Of a stretch of 62,642 bases of DNA, positions 15,977 through 24,196 are shown piece by piece. The stretch lies in the NCBI GenBank assembly GCA_030684835.1, contig JAUXWZ010000061.1, forward strand, positions 1-62,642, given 5' to 3'. Every line of letters starts with the position of its first letter. Positions within the stretch are counted from its first letter, which is position 1. Below the pieces are notes generated by a model that made no database searches, was not told the origin of the DNA, and worked only from the letters and a program-made list of their open reading frames with translations. A program made the translations under genes and the position numbers. The stretch is from Beijerinckiaceae bacterium. GTDB lineage: Bacteria > Pseudomonadota > Alphaproteobacteria > Rhizobiales > Beijerinckiaceae.

Positions 15977-16759
15977 ATGACGCCCGCGCACTTGCGCTTT
16001 TCCGCGAACATTTCGATGTTGTTTTGCGAACGTCCGTTCATGGAGCGCATAGCCGCAGCGGCAGCGGCGGGTTTCGACGCCGTCGAGTGTCATTTTCCAT
16101 ACGAATTTGATCGTCATGAAATAAGCGCGCGTCTGTCCGACGCAGGCCTAGCGATGAATGGCATAAACACCACGCCCGGTGGCGAGCGCGAATTTGGCCT
16201 CGCTGCGCTTCACGGCCGGGAGGACGACTTCCGCCGCGCGATGGAGCAGGCGCTTGATTGGGCGATAGCCCTGGGTGTTTCGACTATCCATGTGATGGCG
16301 GGCTGCCCGGCGCCGCAAGACCGCGCATGGGCGCTTGAAACATACTTGCAGAACCTCGAACGCGCTTGCGCCATGGCGAAAGGAACGTCCGTCGAACTGC
16401 TCATCGAGCCCATCAACAAATACGACAGGCCAGGCTATTTTCTCTCCCGCTCGGACGAAGCCGCCGACATTATTGCAGATCTGCGCTGCGCCAATTTGAA
16501 GCTGATGTTTGACGCCTATCACATCCAGATCATGGAGGGCGATATCACGCGCAGGCTCGAGAGGCATAAAGACATCATCGGCCATATTCAGTTTGCGTCT
16601 GTCCCCCACCGGCGCGAGCCCGATGAAGGCGAAGTTGCCTTTCCCGCCCTTTTCAAAACGATTGCAGACATGGGCTGGGATCGTTGGGTCGCGGCCGAAT
16701 ACAAACCGCGCGCGCGCACGGAAGATGGTCTCGAATGGCTTGCCGCAGCGCGTCGATGA
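15977..16759 (+). CDS. Hydroxypyruvate isomerase-family (Hyi/OtnI) TIM-barrel protein
   Basis: A 260-residue xylose-isomerase-like TIM barrel. The N-terminus RFSANISMLFCERPFMERIAAAAAAGFDAVE is the hallmark of the Hyi family, which isomerises hydroxypyruvate to tartronate semialdehyde or 2-oxo-tetronate. Metal-binding residues fall in LIEPINKYDRPGYFL (Glu about residue 140), MFDAYHIQIMEGD (Asp and His), and the C-terminal VAAEYKP (Glu). I chose ATG 15977 (GGAG 6 nt upstream) over a GTG at 15965. The stop overlaps the next gene by 4 nt. Role: probably glyoxylate or sugar-acid metabolism. Confidence 0.88.
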   Translation: MTPAHLRFSANISMLFCERPFMERIAAAAAAGFDAVECHFPYEFDRHEISARLSDAGLAMNGINTTPGGEREFGLAALHGREDDFRRAMEQALDWAIALGVSTIHVMAGCPAPQDRAWALETYLQNLERACAMAKGTSVELLIEPINKYDRPGYFLSRSDEAADIIADLRCANLKLMFDAYHIQIMEGDITRRLERHKDIIGHIQFASVPHRREPDEGEVAFPALFKTIADMGWDRWVAAEYKPRARTEDGLEWLAAARR

Positions 16760-17412
16760 AATTGCCCGCCAGCGATAATCGTCAAGCCTTCATCATCAGC
16801 AACACCGTGCAATCGCCAACGCTGTTCGTTCCAGAAATTGACCTCTACATGGCGAATGAAGCGACGGCGTTGTGGGAAAAGACTGAAAGCGAACTTGGCG
16901 AAATTGGACTGCCCCCGCCCTTTTGGGCGTTCGCGTGGGCGGGCGGACAAGCGCTGGCCCGTCATATTCTCGATCATCCGCAACTGGTGCGTGGCAAGCG
17001 CGTTCTCGATTTCGCCGCCGGCTCCGGCCTCGTTGCAATAGCCGCCGCCAAGTCCGGCGCAGCGCATGTAACCGCGTGTGAAATAGAGGCCTTCGCACTG
17101 GATGCGATTGCGCTGAACGCGCACGCGAACGGTGTTGCCATTGATGCGCAACTGGGCGATTTTATTGGACGCGACGATGGATGGGACGTCGTGCTCGCCG
17201 GTGACGTCAGTTACGAACGCGACATGGCGGAACGCGTCACGTGCTGGCTTCAATCTCTCCATGAGCGGGGCGCGACTGTACTGATCGGCGATCCGGGCCG
17301 CGCTTACCTTGCGCGCGACCGGCTTGAAAAAATCGCCGAACACGACGTGCCCGTCATTCGCGATCTGGAAGACGCCGACGTAAAGAAAACCGCTGTCTGG
17401 CGGTTCAAATAG
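16756..17412 (+). CDS. Class I SAM methyltransferase, ETFB-lysine / Nnt1-like
   Basis: A 218-residue methyltransferase. ARHILDHPQLVRGKRVLDFAAGSGLVAIAAAKSGA (about residues 71-105) holds motif I and VTACEIEAFALDAIALNA the acidic motif II. EATALWEKTESE and PPPFWAFAWAGGQALAR match the Nnt1/METTL20 branch, which methylates lysine of electron-transfer flavoprotein beta or other proteins. The ATG overlaps the stop of the isomerase gene (ATGA), so both are co-translated; an in-frame start at 16684 would overlap the isomerase by 76 nt and is less likely. The target protein is not identified. Confidence 0.88.
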   Translation: MKLPASDNRQAFIISNTVQSPTLFVPEIDLYMANEATALWEKTESELGEIGLPPPFWAFAWAGGQALARHILDHPQLVRGKRVLDFAAGSGLVAIAAAKSGAAHVTACEIEAFALDAIALNAHANGVAIDAQLGDFIGRDDGWDVVLAGDVSYERDMAERVTCWLQSLHERGATVLIGDPGRAYLARDRLEKIAEHDVPVIRDLEDADVKKTAVWRFK

Positions 17413-17422
17413 CCGCAGCGCG

Positions 17423-18208
17423 TCAGGCGGCCGTCCAGCCGCCGTCCATCGAGATGTTCGTCCCGGTAATCTGCGAAGCGGCGTCCGAACACAGGAAGAT
17501 GGCTGCCGCCGCGACTTGATCAACTGTGACGAACTGCTTTGTCGGCTGCGCGGTGAGAAGAACTTTCTCAATCACGTCTTCCCGGCTCATGTTGCGCGCC
17601 TTCATCGTGTCGGGGATCTGCCGCTCGACCAGTGGCGTCCACACATAGCCCGGCGATATGCAATTGGCCGTTACGCCAAACGTCGCAAGCTCCAGTGCGA
17701 CGGTTTTCGTCAGGCCGACCACGCCATGCTTGGCCGCGACATAAGCCGCCTTGAAGGGCGATGCGACAAGCGAATGCGCCGACGCGGTGTTGATGATGCG
17801 CCCCCATTTGCGGCGCTTCATGCCCGGTGTGACGGCCTTGATTCCATGGAACGCGGACGACAGATTTATCGCGATGATTTGGTCCCACTTCTCGCCCGGG
17901 AAGTCTTCGATGGGCGAGACGAACTGGACGCCGGCGTTGTTGATGAGAATATCGACGCCGCCGAACTCGGCCTCCGCCGCGCTGACCATGGCGGCGATCT
18001 CCGCAGGCATTGTCATGTCGGCGCCGTTATAGATACAGCGCACGCCAAACTCACTTTCGATCGCGGCGCGGGCGCTCTCGATGTCGTCCGGCGGGCCGAA
18101 ACCGTTAAGGCACACGTTGGCGCCCTGCCCAGCGAGCGCCCGGGCGCAGGCCAGACCTATGCCGCTCGTTGAACCGGTGACGACGGCGGAACGGGATTTC
18201 AGGGACAT
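17423..18208 (-). CDS. bdhA: 3-hydroxybutyrate dehydrogenase (SDR)
   Basis: A 261-residue NAD-dependent SDR interconverting (R)-3-hydroxybutyrate and acetoacetate in polyhydroxybutyrate and ketone-body use. The cofactor loop is TGSTSGIGLACA, NNAG is in LINNAGVQFVSPIEDFP, and the catalytic Ser and Tyr/Lys are in NTASAHSLVASPFKAAYVAAKHG. LTAQPTKQFVTVDQVAAAAIFL and GTNISMDGGWTAA are typical of BdhA. The ATG at 18208 follows GAGG. The upstream sequence contains a 15-bp tandem repeat (TCTTGGGAGGTGG units at about 18225-18255). The gene stands alone, convergent with the methyltransferase gene. Confidence 0.93.
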   Translation of the reverse strand: MSLKSRSAVVTGSTSGIGLACARALAGQGANVCLNGFGPPDDIESARAAIESEFGVRCIYNGADMTMPAEIAAMVSAAEAEFGGVDILINNAGVQFVSPIEDFPGEKWDQIIAINLSSAFHGIKAVTPGMKRRKWGRIINTASAHSLVASPFKAAYVAAKHGVVGLTKTVALELATFGVTANCISPGYVWTPLVERQIPDTMKARNMSREDVIEKVLLTAQPTKQFVTVDQVAAAAIFLCSDAASQITGTNISMDGGWTAA

Positions 18209-18360
18209 GGGCTGACCTCGGACGTGATCTTGGGAGGTGGTCTTGGGAGGTGGTCTTGAGACATGATCTCGATGGTTCTTTATACCGCAATGCACAAACG
18301 ATTGGGAGGCCTTCTCTCGTCGCATTAGCGCCCGCCCGCGACAAAGCGTATATTGCTCCC

Positions 18361-18852
18361 ATGAATTCGACAGAGCCTCATTCCAGACGTGGGCGTTCCA
18401 AACGAACGCATGATCACTCTCATTGCGAGGGCCATGGCGACCACGTCGCCGGGCTGAATTTGACGCCCGGCCGGCAGTCGATCCTCGACATGCTCTGCGC
18501 GGCAGGCAAGCCGCTGGGCGCCTATGAAATGATTGACCGGCTGGTCGGGGCGAACGGACGTCGCCCGGCGCCTATTTCCGTCTATCGCGCGCTCGACTAT
18601 CTGGTCGAGAACGGGCTCGTGCACCGGCTGGCGACGCGCAATGCGTTTCTGGCTTGCGCCCACGACCACAAGGGTGCGGACCCGACCGTATTTTTGATTT
18701 GCGAATCGTGCGGTCAGGTCGAGGAATCCCCCTCCAACTCCATCGGCGAGGGGCTTATGGCTCTCTCGCAGCGCCATGGCTTCAAGCCAAATACGCAGAT
18801 GATCGAGGTGTCTGGCGTATGCGCGCAATGCTTGCCGGCCAAACAGACGTGA
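18361..18852 (+). CDS. zur: Zinc uptake regulator Zur (Fur family)
   Basis: A 163-residue Fur-family repressor. The His-rich N-terminus ([12 protein letters not shown]) precedes the winged helix [28 protein letters not shown]. The helix entering [22 protein letters not shown], is followed by the metal domain with ACAHDHKG and the structural zinc cysteines CESCGQ and CAQC. The sequence pattern (CESCGQVEE and the C-terminal CAQC) is that of alphaproteobacterial Zur, which represses zinc-uptake genes when zinc is plentiful. ispG begins 22 nt downstream, suggesting read-through. No znuABC genes are nearby. Confidence 0.9.
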   Translation: MNSTEPHSRRGRSKRTHDHSHCEGHGDHVAGLNLTPGRQSILDMLCAAGKPLGAYEMIDRLVGANGRRPAPISVYRALDYLVENGLVHRLATRNAFLACAHDHKGADPTVFLICESCGQVEESPSNSIGEGLMALSQRHGFKPNTQMIEVSGVCAQCLPAKQT

Positions 18853-18874
18853 ACAAGCCGCCTCACGAAAGACG

Positions 18875-20173
18875 ATGTGCATGAACTCCATCGACCCCAA
18901 GACCCTTGCAGGCGCAACGATCCCGGACGCGACGCCAAAGCCGCGCCATCGCACGATCGGCGTGCGCGTGGGCGAGGGACCTGGGTCCGTGATCGTGGGC
19001 GGCGAAGCGCCCATCGTCGTGCAGTCGATGACGAACACCGATACGGCGGACATCGAGGGGACCGTCAATCAGGTGGCCGCTCTGGCGCTGGCGGGATCGG
19101 AGATCGTGCGCATCACTGTGGACCGCGCCGAGGCCGCCGCCGCCGTGCCGCGCATCAAGGAAAAGCTGCTTGCGCGCGGAGTTCTGGCTCCGCTCGTCGG
19201 AGATTTTCACTACATCGGCCACAAGCTTCTGACCGATTATCCCGATTGCGCTCAGGCTCTGGATAAATACCGCATCAACCCCGGCAACGTCGGCTTTCGT
19301 GAAAAGAAGGACCGCCAGTTCGGCGCCATTGTCGAACTCGCCATCAAGCACGGCAAAGCCGTGCGCATCGGCGCCAACTGGGGGTCGCTCGATCAGGAAT
19401 TGCTGACGGCGATGATGAACGAGAACGCCAAGTCTGCGCGCCCGTTCGATGCGCGGGCCGTGACGCGCGAGGCGCTGGTGCGCTCCGCACTCTGGTCGGC
19501 GGAACGCGCCGAAGAGATCGGCCTTGGACGCGACCGGATCATCATTTCCGCGAAAGTCTCCGCGGTGCAGGATCTCATCGCGGCTTATCGCATGCTCGCC
19601 AGCCGCAGCGACTATGCGCTCCATCTTGGCCTCACAGAAGCGGGCATGGGCTCGAAAGGCATCGTGGCGTCGTCGGCGGCGATGGGCATTTTGCTACAGG
19701 AAGGCATCGGCGACACGATTCGCGTGTCATTGACGCCCGAGCCGGGCGGCGACCGCACGGTGGAAGTGAAGGTCGCGCAGGAATTGCTGCAGACCATGGG
19801 CTTTCGCACCTTCGTGCCGCTGGTGGCCGCTTGCCCCGGCTGCGGACGCACCACGTCGACCGTTTTCCAGGAACTCGCCCGCGACATTCAGACGTGGATT
19901 TCGACCTCGATGCCTGCATGGCGCGAGACCTACCCCGGCGTCGAAACCCTCAACGTCGCCGTCATGGGCTGCATTGTGAACGGGCCCGGCGAATCAAAAC
20001 ACGCCGACATCGGCATTTCCCTGCCCGGCACGGGCGAAACGCCTGCCGCGCCCGTGTTCATCGACGGACAAAAAGCAATGACCCTGCGCGGCGCCGGCAT
20101 TGCCGCCGAGTTCAAGACAATCGTCGGCGAGTATATCGAACGCAGGTTCGGCGAGGGGGCGCGCCCCGGGTGA
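18875..20173 (+). CDS. ispG: 4-hydroxy-3-methylbut-2-enyl-diphosphate synthase (flavodoxin) IspG/GcpE
   Basis: A 432-residue 4Fe-4S enzyme of the non-mevalonate (MEP) isoprenoid pathway, reducing MEcPP to HMBPP. The TIM-barrel domain starts with [20 protein letters not shown] and [15 protein letters not shown]. The iron-sulfur ligands are the two cysteines of CPGCGRTT (about residues 320-323) and that of [21 protein letters not shown] (about residue 363), with Glu in NGPGE. Length matches the bacterial (flavodoxin-dependent) form. Two possible ATGs (18875, 18881) lack a strong ribosome site. It follows zur and precedes accA in the same direction. Confidence 0.97.
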   Translation: MCMNSIDPKTLAGATIPDATPKPRHRTIGVRVGEGPGSVIVGGEAPIVVQSMTNTDTADIEGTVNQVAALALAGSEIVRITVDRAEAAAAVPRIKEKLLARGVLAPLVGDFHYIGHKLLTDYPDCAQALDKYRINPGNVGFREKKDRQFGAIVELAIKHGKAVRIGANWGSLDQELLTAMMNENAKSARPFDARAVTREALVRSALWSAERAEEIGLGRDRIIISAKVSAVQDLIAAYRMLASRSDYALHLGLTEAGMGSKGIVASSAAMGILLQEGIGDTIRVSLTPEPGGDRTVEVKVAQELLQTMGFRTFVPLVAACPGCGRTTSTVFQELARDIQTWISTSMPAWRETYPGVETLNVAVMGCIVNGPGESKHADIGISLPGTGETPAAPVFIDGQKAMTLRGAGIAAEFKTIVGEYIERRFGEGARPG

Positions 20174-20265
20174 ATGCGCGCCCGCTTTCTCGCCTCGCCT
20201 TGACTCCACGCCCGTGAAACGCCAGTTTCCCGGCCTTCTCCGCCCTGGGGCATCCGACCAAATTC

Positions 20266-21219
20266 ATGCGCGCATATCTGGATTTTGAAAAACCCGTCGC
20301 CGAGCTTGAGGCGAAGGTGGAAGAACTTCGCACAGTCGGTCAGCGCGATGGCGGCATAGCCATCGGCGATGATTTGACGCGCCTTGAGGTGAAAGCCGCA
20401 AAGGCGCTGGCGGACCTTTACGCCGCGCTGACGCCCTGGCAAAAAACGCTTGTCGCGCGCCACCAGGACCGCCCGCATTTTCATGATTACATCCGCGAGC
20501 TGATCGAAGACTTCACGCCGCTGGCCGGCGACAGGAAGTTTGCCGAGGATGAGGCCATCGTCGGCGGGTTTGGCCGATTGGACGGCCGACCCATCTGCCT
20601 CATTGGTCAGGAAAAAGGCTCGGACACGGACGGTCGCCTGCGCCACAATTTCGGCATGGCGCGGCCGGAAGGCTATCGCAAAGCAACGCGATTGATGGAG
20701 CTGGCCGACCGGTTCAACCTGCCTGTTGTGTCGCTTGTCGACACCGCTGGCGCATTCCCCGGCATCGACGCCGAAGAGCGCGGGCAAGCAGAGGCCATCG
20801 CCCGCTCGACCGACGCATGCCTGGGGCTCGGGACGGCCAACGTGGCCGTTATCGTCGGCGAAGGCGGCTCGGGCGGCGCAGTCGCGATCGCCACGTGCAA
20901 CCGCGTGCTGATGCTCGAACATTCGATCTATACCGTCGCCTCGCCCGAAGCGTCCGCCTCCATTCTCTGGCGCGACAGCAAGCGGCGTGAAGACGCGGCG
21001 GTCGCCATGAAAATCACGGCGCAGGACCTGTTGAGGTTCGGCATTATCGATCAGATCATCTCCGAACCCGTCGGCGGCGCACATCGCGCCCCGCTGGACG
21101 CGATCCGCGCGACCGGCCGAGCTATCTCGGCCGCCATTGCGGACTTTGACGGCCACTCGCCAGACGAAGTTCGCGCCGCCCGGGCGGACAAATTTCTCGC
21201 CATAGGCCGAAAAACCTGA
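20266..21219 (+). CDS. accA: Acetyl-CoA carboxylase carboxyltransferase subunit alpha
   Basis: A 317-residue cytoplasmic protein that with AccD transfers CO2 from carboxybiotin to acetyl-CoA to make malonyl-CoA for fatty acid synthesis. It begins MRAYLDFEKPVAELEAKVEEL, typical of AccA. Core features are HNFGMARPEGYRKATRLMELADRF, TAGAFPGIDAEERGQAEAIA (about residues 158-177) and GEGGSGGAVAIATCNRVLMLEHSIYTVASPE, which form the oxyanion holes and CoA site. Full length. It lies 92 nt after ispG and ahead of an L,D-transpeptidase gene. Confidence 0.97.
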   Translation: MRAYLDFEKPVAELEAKVEELRTVGQRDGGIAIGDDLTRLEVKAAKALADLYAALTPWQKTLVARHQDRPHFHDYIRELIEDFTPLAGDRKFAEDEAIVGGFGRLDGRPICLIGQEKGSDTDGRLRHNFGMARPEGYRKATRLMELADRFNLPVVSLVDTAGAFPGIDAEERGQAEAIARSTDACLGLGTANVAVIVGEGGSGGAVAIATCNRVLMLEHSIYTVASPEASASILWRDSKRREDAAVAMKITAQDLLRFGIIDQIISEPVGGAHRAPLDAIRATGRAISAAIADFDGHSPDEVRAARADKFLAIGRKT

Positions 21220-21301
21220 CGGTAAAATCTGACGTGGCTGTACGGTGACATCCCCAGCATCTTAAGATAGCGTTTACTATGTGCTGGAATCGGTGTGACT
21301 G

Positions 21302-21331
21302 ACGGTAATCCTTATGAAAGGATAATACCGT
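21302..21331 (+). promoter_or_regulatory. Stem-loop / palindrome in the leader of the L,D-transpeptidase gene
   Basis: ACGGTA-ATCCTT, loop ATGA, AAGGAT, a two-base bulge AA, then TACCGT make a 12-bp paired element. It ends 33 bp before the ATG at 21364. There is no T run, so it is not a classical terminator. It could be an operator or an RNA structure affecting translation or stability. Confidence 0.5.
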
Positions 21332-21363
21332 TAACAGGTTGGAATACTTCCGTGGACGGTGCC

Positions 21364-22800
21364 ATGACGCGTTTCGGCCAAACTGTTTCGACACTTGGCG
21401 CTTTCAGGAGCGCCCGCTTGCTCCGCGCCATCCTCGTGGCCTCGGTTGCGAGCCTCGCGTTGTCCGCCTGCCAGGATTCCGATGGCCTCAAAAGTGGTCG
21501 CGCCTGGAAGCCCATTCCTCGCGACACACTCGCGCTGATGGAAGCGAAGGGCACGACCAAACACTCCCCCATTCTCGTCCGCGCCTTCAAGAAGGAGGCC
21601 GAACTTGAGATCTGGAAAATGAAGGGTGACGGCACGTACACGCTTCTCAAGACCTATCCGGTCTGCCGCTGGTCCGGCCAGCTCGGTCCCAAGATGCGCG
21701 AAGGCGACCGCCAGGTGCCCGAAGGTTTCTATTCAGTCTCGCCGGGACTGATGAACCCAAATTCAAATTTCTATCTGTCGTTCAATCTTGGTTATCCGAA
21801 CGCCTATGACCGCTCCCATGGCTTCACCGGCGGTCTGATCATGGTGCATGGCGCCTGCTCGTCCGCCGGCTGTTTTTCTATGACCGACGAACAGATGGCT
21901 GAGATTTACGCGATTGCGCGAGAGTCGTTCTCGGGCGGTCAGCGCAACATCCAGGTCCAGTCCATGCCGTTCCGGATGACGCCGGAAAACCTCGCCCGCT
22001 ACCGGCTCGATCCGAACATGAAGTTCTGGAACCAGATCAAGGAAGGCTACGATCATTTCGAAGTGACGAAGCGCGAACCTAAGGTCGACTTCTGCGGTCG
22101 GCGCTATGTGTTCAACGCGTCGGCCGCCAATGGCGCGCAGCTTGATGCGAACGCCGCCTGCCCGCCACTCCAGCAGGACGAACAGATCGCCAGTCTAGTG
22201 TCTGAAAAGCGCCAGACCGAGCAGACCAAAGTCGCCGAACTTGTCGCCAACGGCGTGCGCCCCGTCCGTCTCAGGTTCGCCGATGGCGGGCAGCATCCGT
22301 CGTTTGCGCACGTCAACTATGTCAGCCGCCCCGAGGCCCTGGCGCAGGGCCCTGTCGAAGTTGCGCTCGACGAACCGAAAGCGCCCGTCTCTCCGGCCGT
22401 CCAAGTGGCGTCGGCCCGCGCGTCCCAGCAAGCGGCGCGCTTGGAGGCTACCGCAGCCAAAGCCAGCGCGGCCCCGCAGCAGGCTTCCACGACATCGACG
22501 CAGCCCGCCGCCGCTTTCGCACCCGGACAAGTTACTGCATCATCCGCCCCGTTCTACAAGAGGTGGCTCGGTAGCGCCTCGGCTGAGCAGCCCGCCTCTG
22601 CGGAACAAACCGCGCCGGCCTCTGCCTCTGCTCCGGTCACCCCCGCCCAGCGCGGCGCGACAGCGCCTTCGCGCAAGGTCGAGGGCTCTGCCAAGCCCGC
22701 GACCCCACCACAGCGCACATCGGAACTACCGGCCGTCATCCGCGGCGCGCAGCCTTTGCTGCCGCAGGGCCTGACGGCGTTCACCTCCCTCAATCGCTAA
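21364..22800 (+). CDS. L,D-transpeptidase family lipoprotein (YafK/YkuD domain)
   Basis: A 478-residue envelope protein. Residues 1-36 form a signal with lipobox-like LALSAC, so the Cys at about residue 36 would carry lipid. The YkuD catalytic domain (about residues 70-215) contains VPEGFYSVSPGLMNPNSNFYLSFN and the active-site motif MVHGACSSAGCFSMTD with the nucleophilic Cys. The YafK/DpaA-type branch either forms or removes peptidoglycan-lipoprotein links. The C-terminal 190 residues are Ala/Pro/Ser/Gln-rich and low in complexity, probably a spacer through the cell wall. The ATG at 21364 was taken; a GTG at 21295 lies within the upstream stem-loop region. Confidence 0.9.
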   Translation: MTRFGQTVSTLGAFRSARLLRAILVASVASLALSACQDSDGLKSGRAWKPIPRDTLALMEAKGTTKHSPILVRAFKKEAELEIWKMKGDGTYTLLKTYPVCRWSGQLGPKMREGDRQVPEGFYSVSPGLMNPNSNFYLSFNLGYPNAYDRSHGFTGGLIMVHGACSSAGCFSMTDEQMAEIYAIARESFSGGQRNIQVQSMPFRMTPENLARYRLDPNMKFWNQIKEGYDHFEVTKREPKVDFCGRRYVFNASAANGAQLDANAACPPLQQDEQIASLVSEKRQTEQTKVAELVANGVRPVRLRFADGGQHPSFAHVNYVSRPEALAQGPVEVALDEPKAPVSPAVQVASARASQQAARLEATAAKASAAPQQASTTSTQPAAAFAPGQVTASSAPFYKRWLGSASAEQPASAEQTAPASASAPVTPAQRGATAPSRKVEGSAKPATPPQRTSELPAVIRGAQPLLPQGLTAFTSLNR

Positions 22801-22807
22801 ATCGAAA

Positions 22808-22833
22808 AGCCCCGCAGCTTGCGCGGCGGGGCT
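22808..22833. terminator. Terminator hairpin between convergent genes
   Basis: AGCCCCGC (22808-22815) pairs with GCGGGGCT (22826-22833), with an inner GC/GC pair and a TTGC loop. On the minus strand it is followed by TTTT then CGATTT, so it terminates the 22859-23251 gene best. On the plus strand it lies 8 nt after the L,D-transpeptidase stop but lacks a T run. Confidence 0.7.
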
Positions 22834-22858
22834 CGTCGATTCTCTCAGAGGCCAAGGA

Positions 22859-23251
22859 TTACTGGCAGACGCGGACCTTGCGGCTCCCTGCGTAATTGCC
22901 CCAGTTATCATAGACAGCCTGCTTCTGGATGAAGCACTGCGCGCCGTAGACTTCGCGGTAGCCATAGCCATATCCCGACTGCGCATAGCCACCGCGATAA
23001 ACGGGCGCCGGGGCGTAGCCGTATCCTGAATCATAGGCGTAAGAGCGCCGCGAGGAGGACGCTGCAAGCGCGCCCAGCGCGAGGCCGCCGATGACGCCCG
23101 CGATAACGGGTCCCGCGGAAGTCCCGCCATGATAGCTGTGCGAGCGAACATACCGCTGCCCTGCCTCCGCGCTGCCGACAGCCGCCAGAGCGCCCGACGA
23201 GACAGCGAGCGCTGCGACGGCGGCGGTCAGAGTCTTGCGAAGGGTGTTCAT
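22859..23251 (-). CDS. Unknown secreted glycine-zipper / Tyr-Gly-rich protein
   Basis: A 130-residue exported protein with a signal peptide (TLRKTLTAAVAALAVSSGALA, cleavage near SAEAG), a hydrophobic glycine-zipper-like stretch AGPVIAGVIGGLALGALAASS, and a Tyr/Gly-rich segment (YDSGYGYAPAPVYRGG). The C-terminus has paired cysteines (GAQCFIQKQAVYDNWG ... VRVCQ). Similar small envelope proteins are frequent in Hyphomicrobiales but unassigned. The ATG at 23251 follows GGAG by 7 nt; an ATG 4 codons upstream overlaps that site. Confidence 0.8.
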   Translation of the reverse strand: MNTLRKTLTAAVAALAVSSGALAAVGSAEAGQRYVRSHSYHGGTSAGPVIAGVIGGLALGALAASSSRRSYAYDSGYGYAPAPVYRGGYAQSGYGYGYREVYGAQCFIQKQAVYDNWGNYAGSRKVRVCQ

Positions 23252-23440
23252 GATTATCTCCATCTGTGGAGCAACGTTGCTCTGATGCCAGCGACATTAG
23301 GCGGAGATGGCTGAATGGGGTCTGTGCGCGCCGTTCATCTGCAATTCATCGCGCGAGGCTCGACGGGCAAGGTTTATTAAACAGCTTCGCTTACGTTGCC
23401 GTCGCAAACACACCCGACTTTTAATCAAAGGAAATCCTCC

Positions 23441-24139
23441 TTGAAAATTAGCGCCCTTGCCGCAACCGCCAGCTTTATCGTTTGCGCCGTCCCTGCTCTG
23501 TCCGCCGATTTGTTGTCCCCGACGCGTGTTTTTACGGCCCCGCAGGTCTGGAACGGCGCCTATATCGGCCTGCAAGCTGGACACGCCTGGGCGTCGACGC
23601 CAATCGGGCTCTATGCTGTGGTCCCGCCAAATATCGCCTATGACGACCTCGACCCCAAGGGTCTGACCTACGGCGTGCACGCGGGCTACGACTGGCAATT
23701 CAGCGGTCTCGTTCTGGGCGTCATGGCCGACGCCGAACTGTCGTCCATCAAGAAGAAGAACCGGGGCGTGACCATTGGCGCCTTTTTCATTCCCGCGAAC
23801 GGTGAAGTGAACATCGCGTGGCAGGGCGCTCTGCGCGCGCGCGTTGGCTACGTCGTTGTGCCTGACCTGCTCGTTTACGCAACGGGAGGCATGGCGTTTT
23901 CCAATCTCGAAGTTGTGACGACCTTCCCGGCGCCAGGCTCAAATTCTGAAACCATGACCGGCTGGACGGTTGGCGCGGGCCTCTCATACGCGCTCACGCG
24001 CAGCTTCTTTGTATCGGCGGAATATCGCTACACTGCCTTTGGCAAGTTCGAGCGGCCCATCGCCGCGCCGTTCATTGCGCGAACGGAGCTCGACTCGCAG
24101 AGCGTGCGTGTCGGGTTGAGCTATCGCTTCGGCGGCTGA
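23441..24139 (+). CDS. Omp25/Omp31-type outer membrane beta-barrel protein
   Basis: A 232-residue outer-membrane porin-like protein. The signal peptide KISALAATASFIVCAVPALSA is followed by WNGAYIGLQAGHAW, the strand typical of rhizobial Omp25/RopB-like barrels. YGVHAGYDWQFSGLVLGVMADAEL, WQGALRARVGYVVVPDLLVYATGG and the C-terminal aromatic strand VRVGLSYRFGG match that family. I use the TTG at 23441, preceded by AAAGGA at 8 nt, because its product has a proper signal peptide; an upstream TTG (23396) adds 15 hydrophilic residues. It is convergent with secA. Confidence 0.9.
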   Translation: MKISALAATASFIVCAVPALSADLLSPTRVFTAPQVWNGAYIGLQAGHAWASTPIGLYAVVPPNIAYDDLDPKGLTYGVHAGYDWQFSGLVLGVMADAELSSIKKKNRGVTIGAFFIPANGEVNIAWQGALRARVGYVVVPDLLVYATGGMAFSNLEVVTTFPAPGSNSETMTGWTVGAGLSYALTRSFFVSAEYRYTAFGKFERPIAAPFIARTELDSQSVRVGLSYRFGG

Positions 24140-24154
24140 CGCAGGGCGCTAGTT

Positions 24155-24185
24155 GACAAAGACGGCTGATCTTGTCGTCTTTGTC
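24155..24185. terminator. Hairpin between the beta-barrel gene and secA
   Basis: GACAAAGACG (24155-24164) pairs perfectly with CGTCTTTGTC (24176-24185) around an 11-nt loop, between two convergent stops. No long T run flanks it on either side, so it may be a weak bidirectional terminator or an mRNA 3' stabiliser. Confidence 0.6.
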
Positions 24186-24196
24186 TCTGCGTTAGC

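Noticed and set aside
18225-18262. Tandem repeat TCTTGGGAGGTGG upstream of bdhA
   Set aside because: Only two and a partial copies; most likely slippage, without a clear regulatory pattern.
19930-21156. A 408-codon minus-strand frame
   Set aside because: It spans parts of ispG and accA antisense, which are secure genes on the plus strand.
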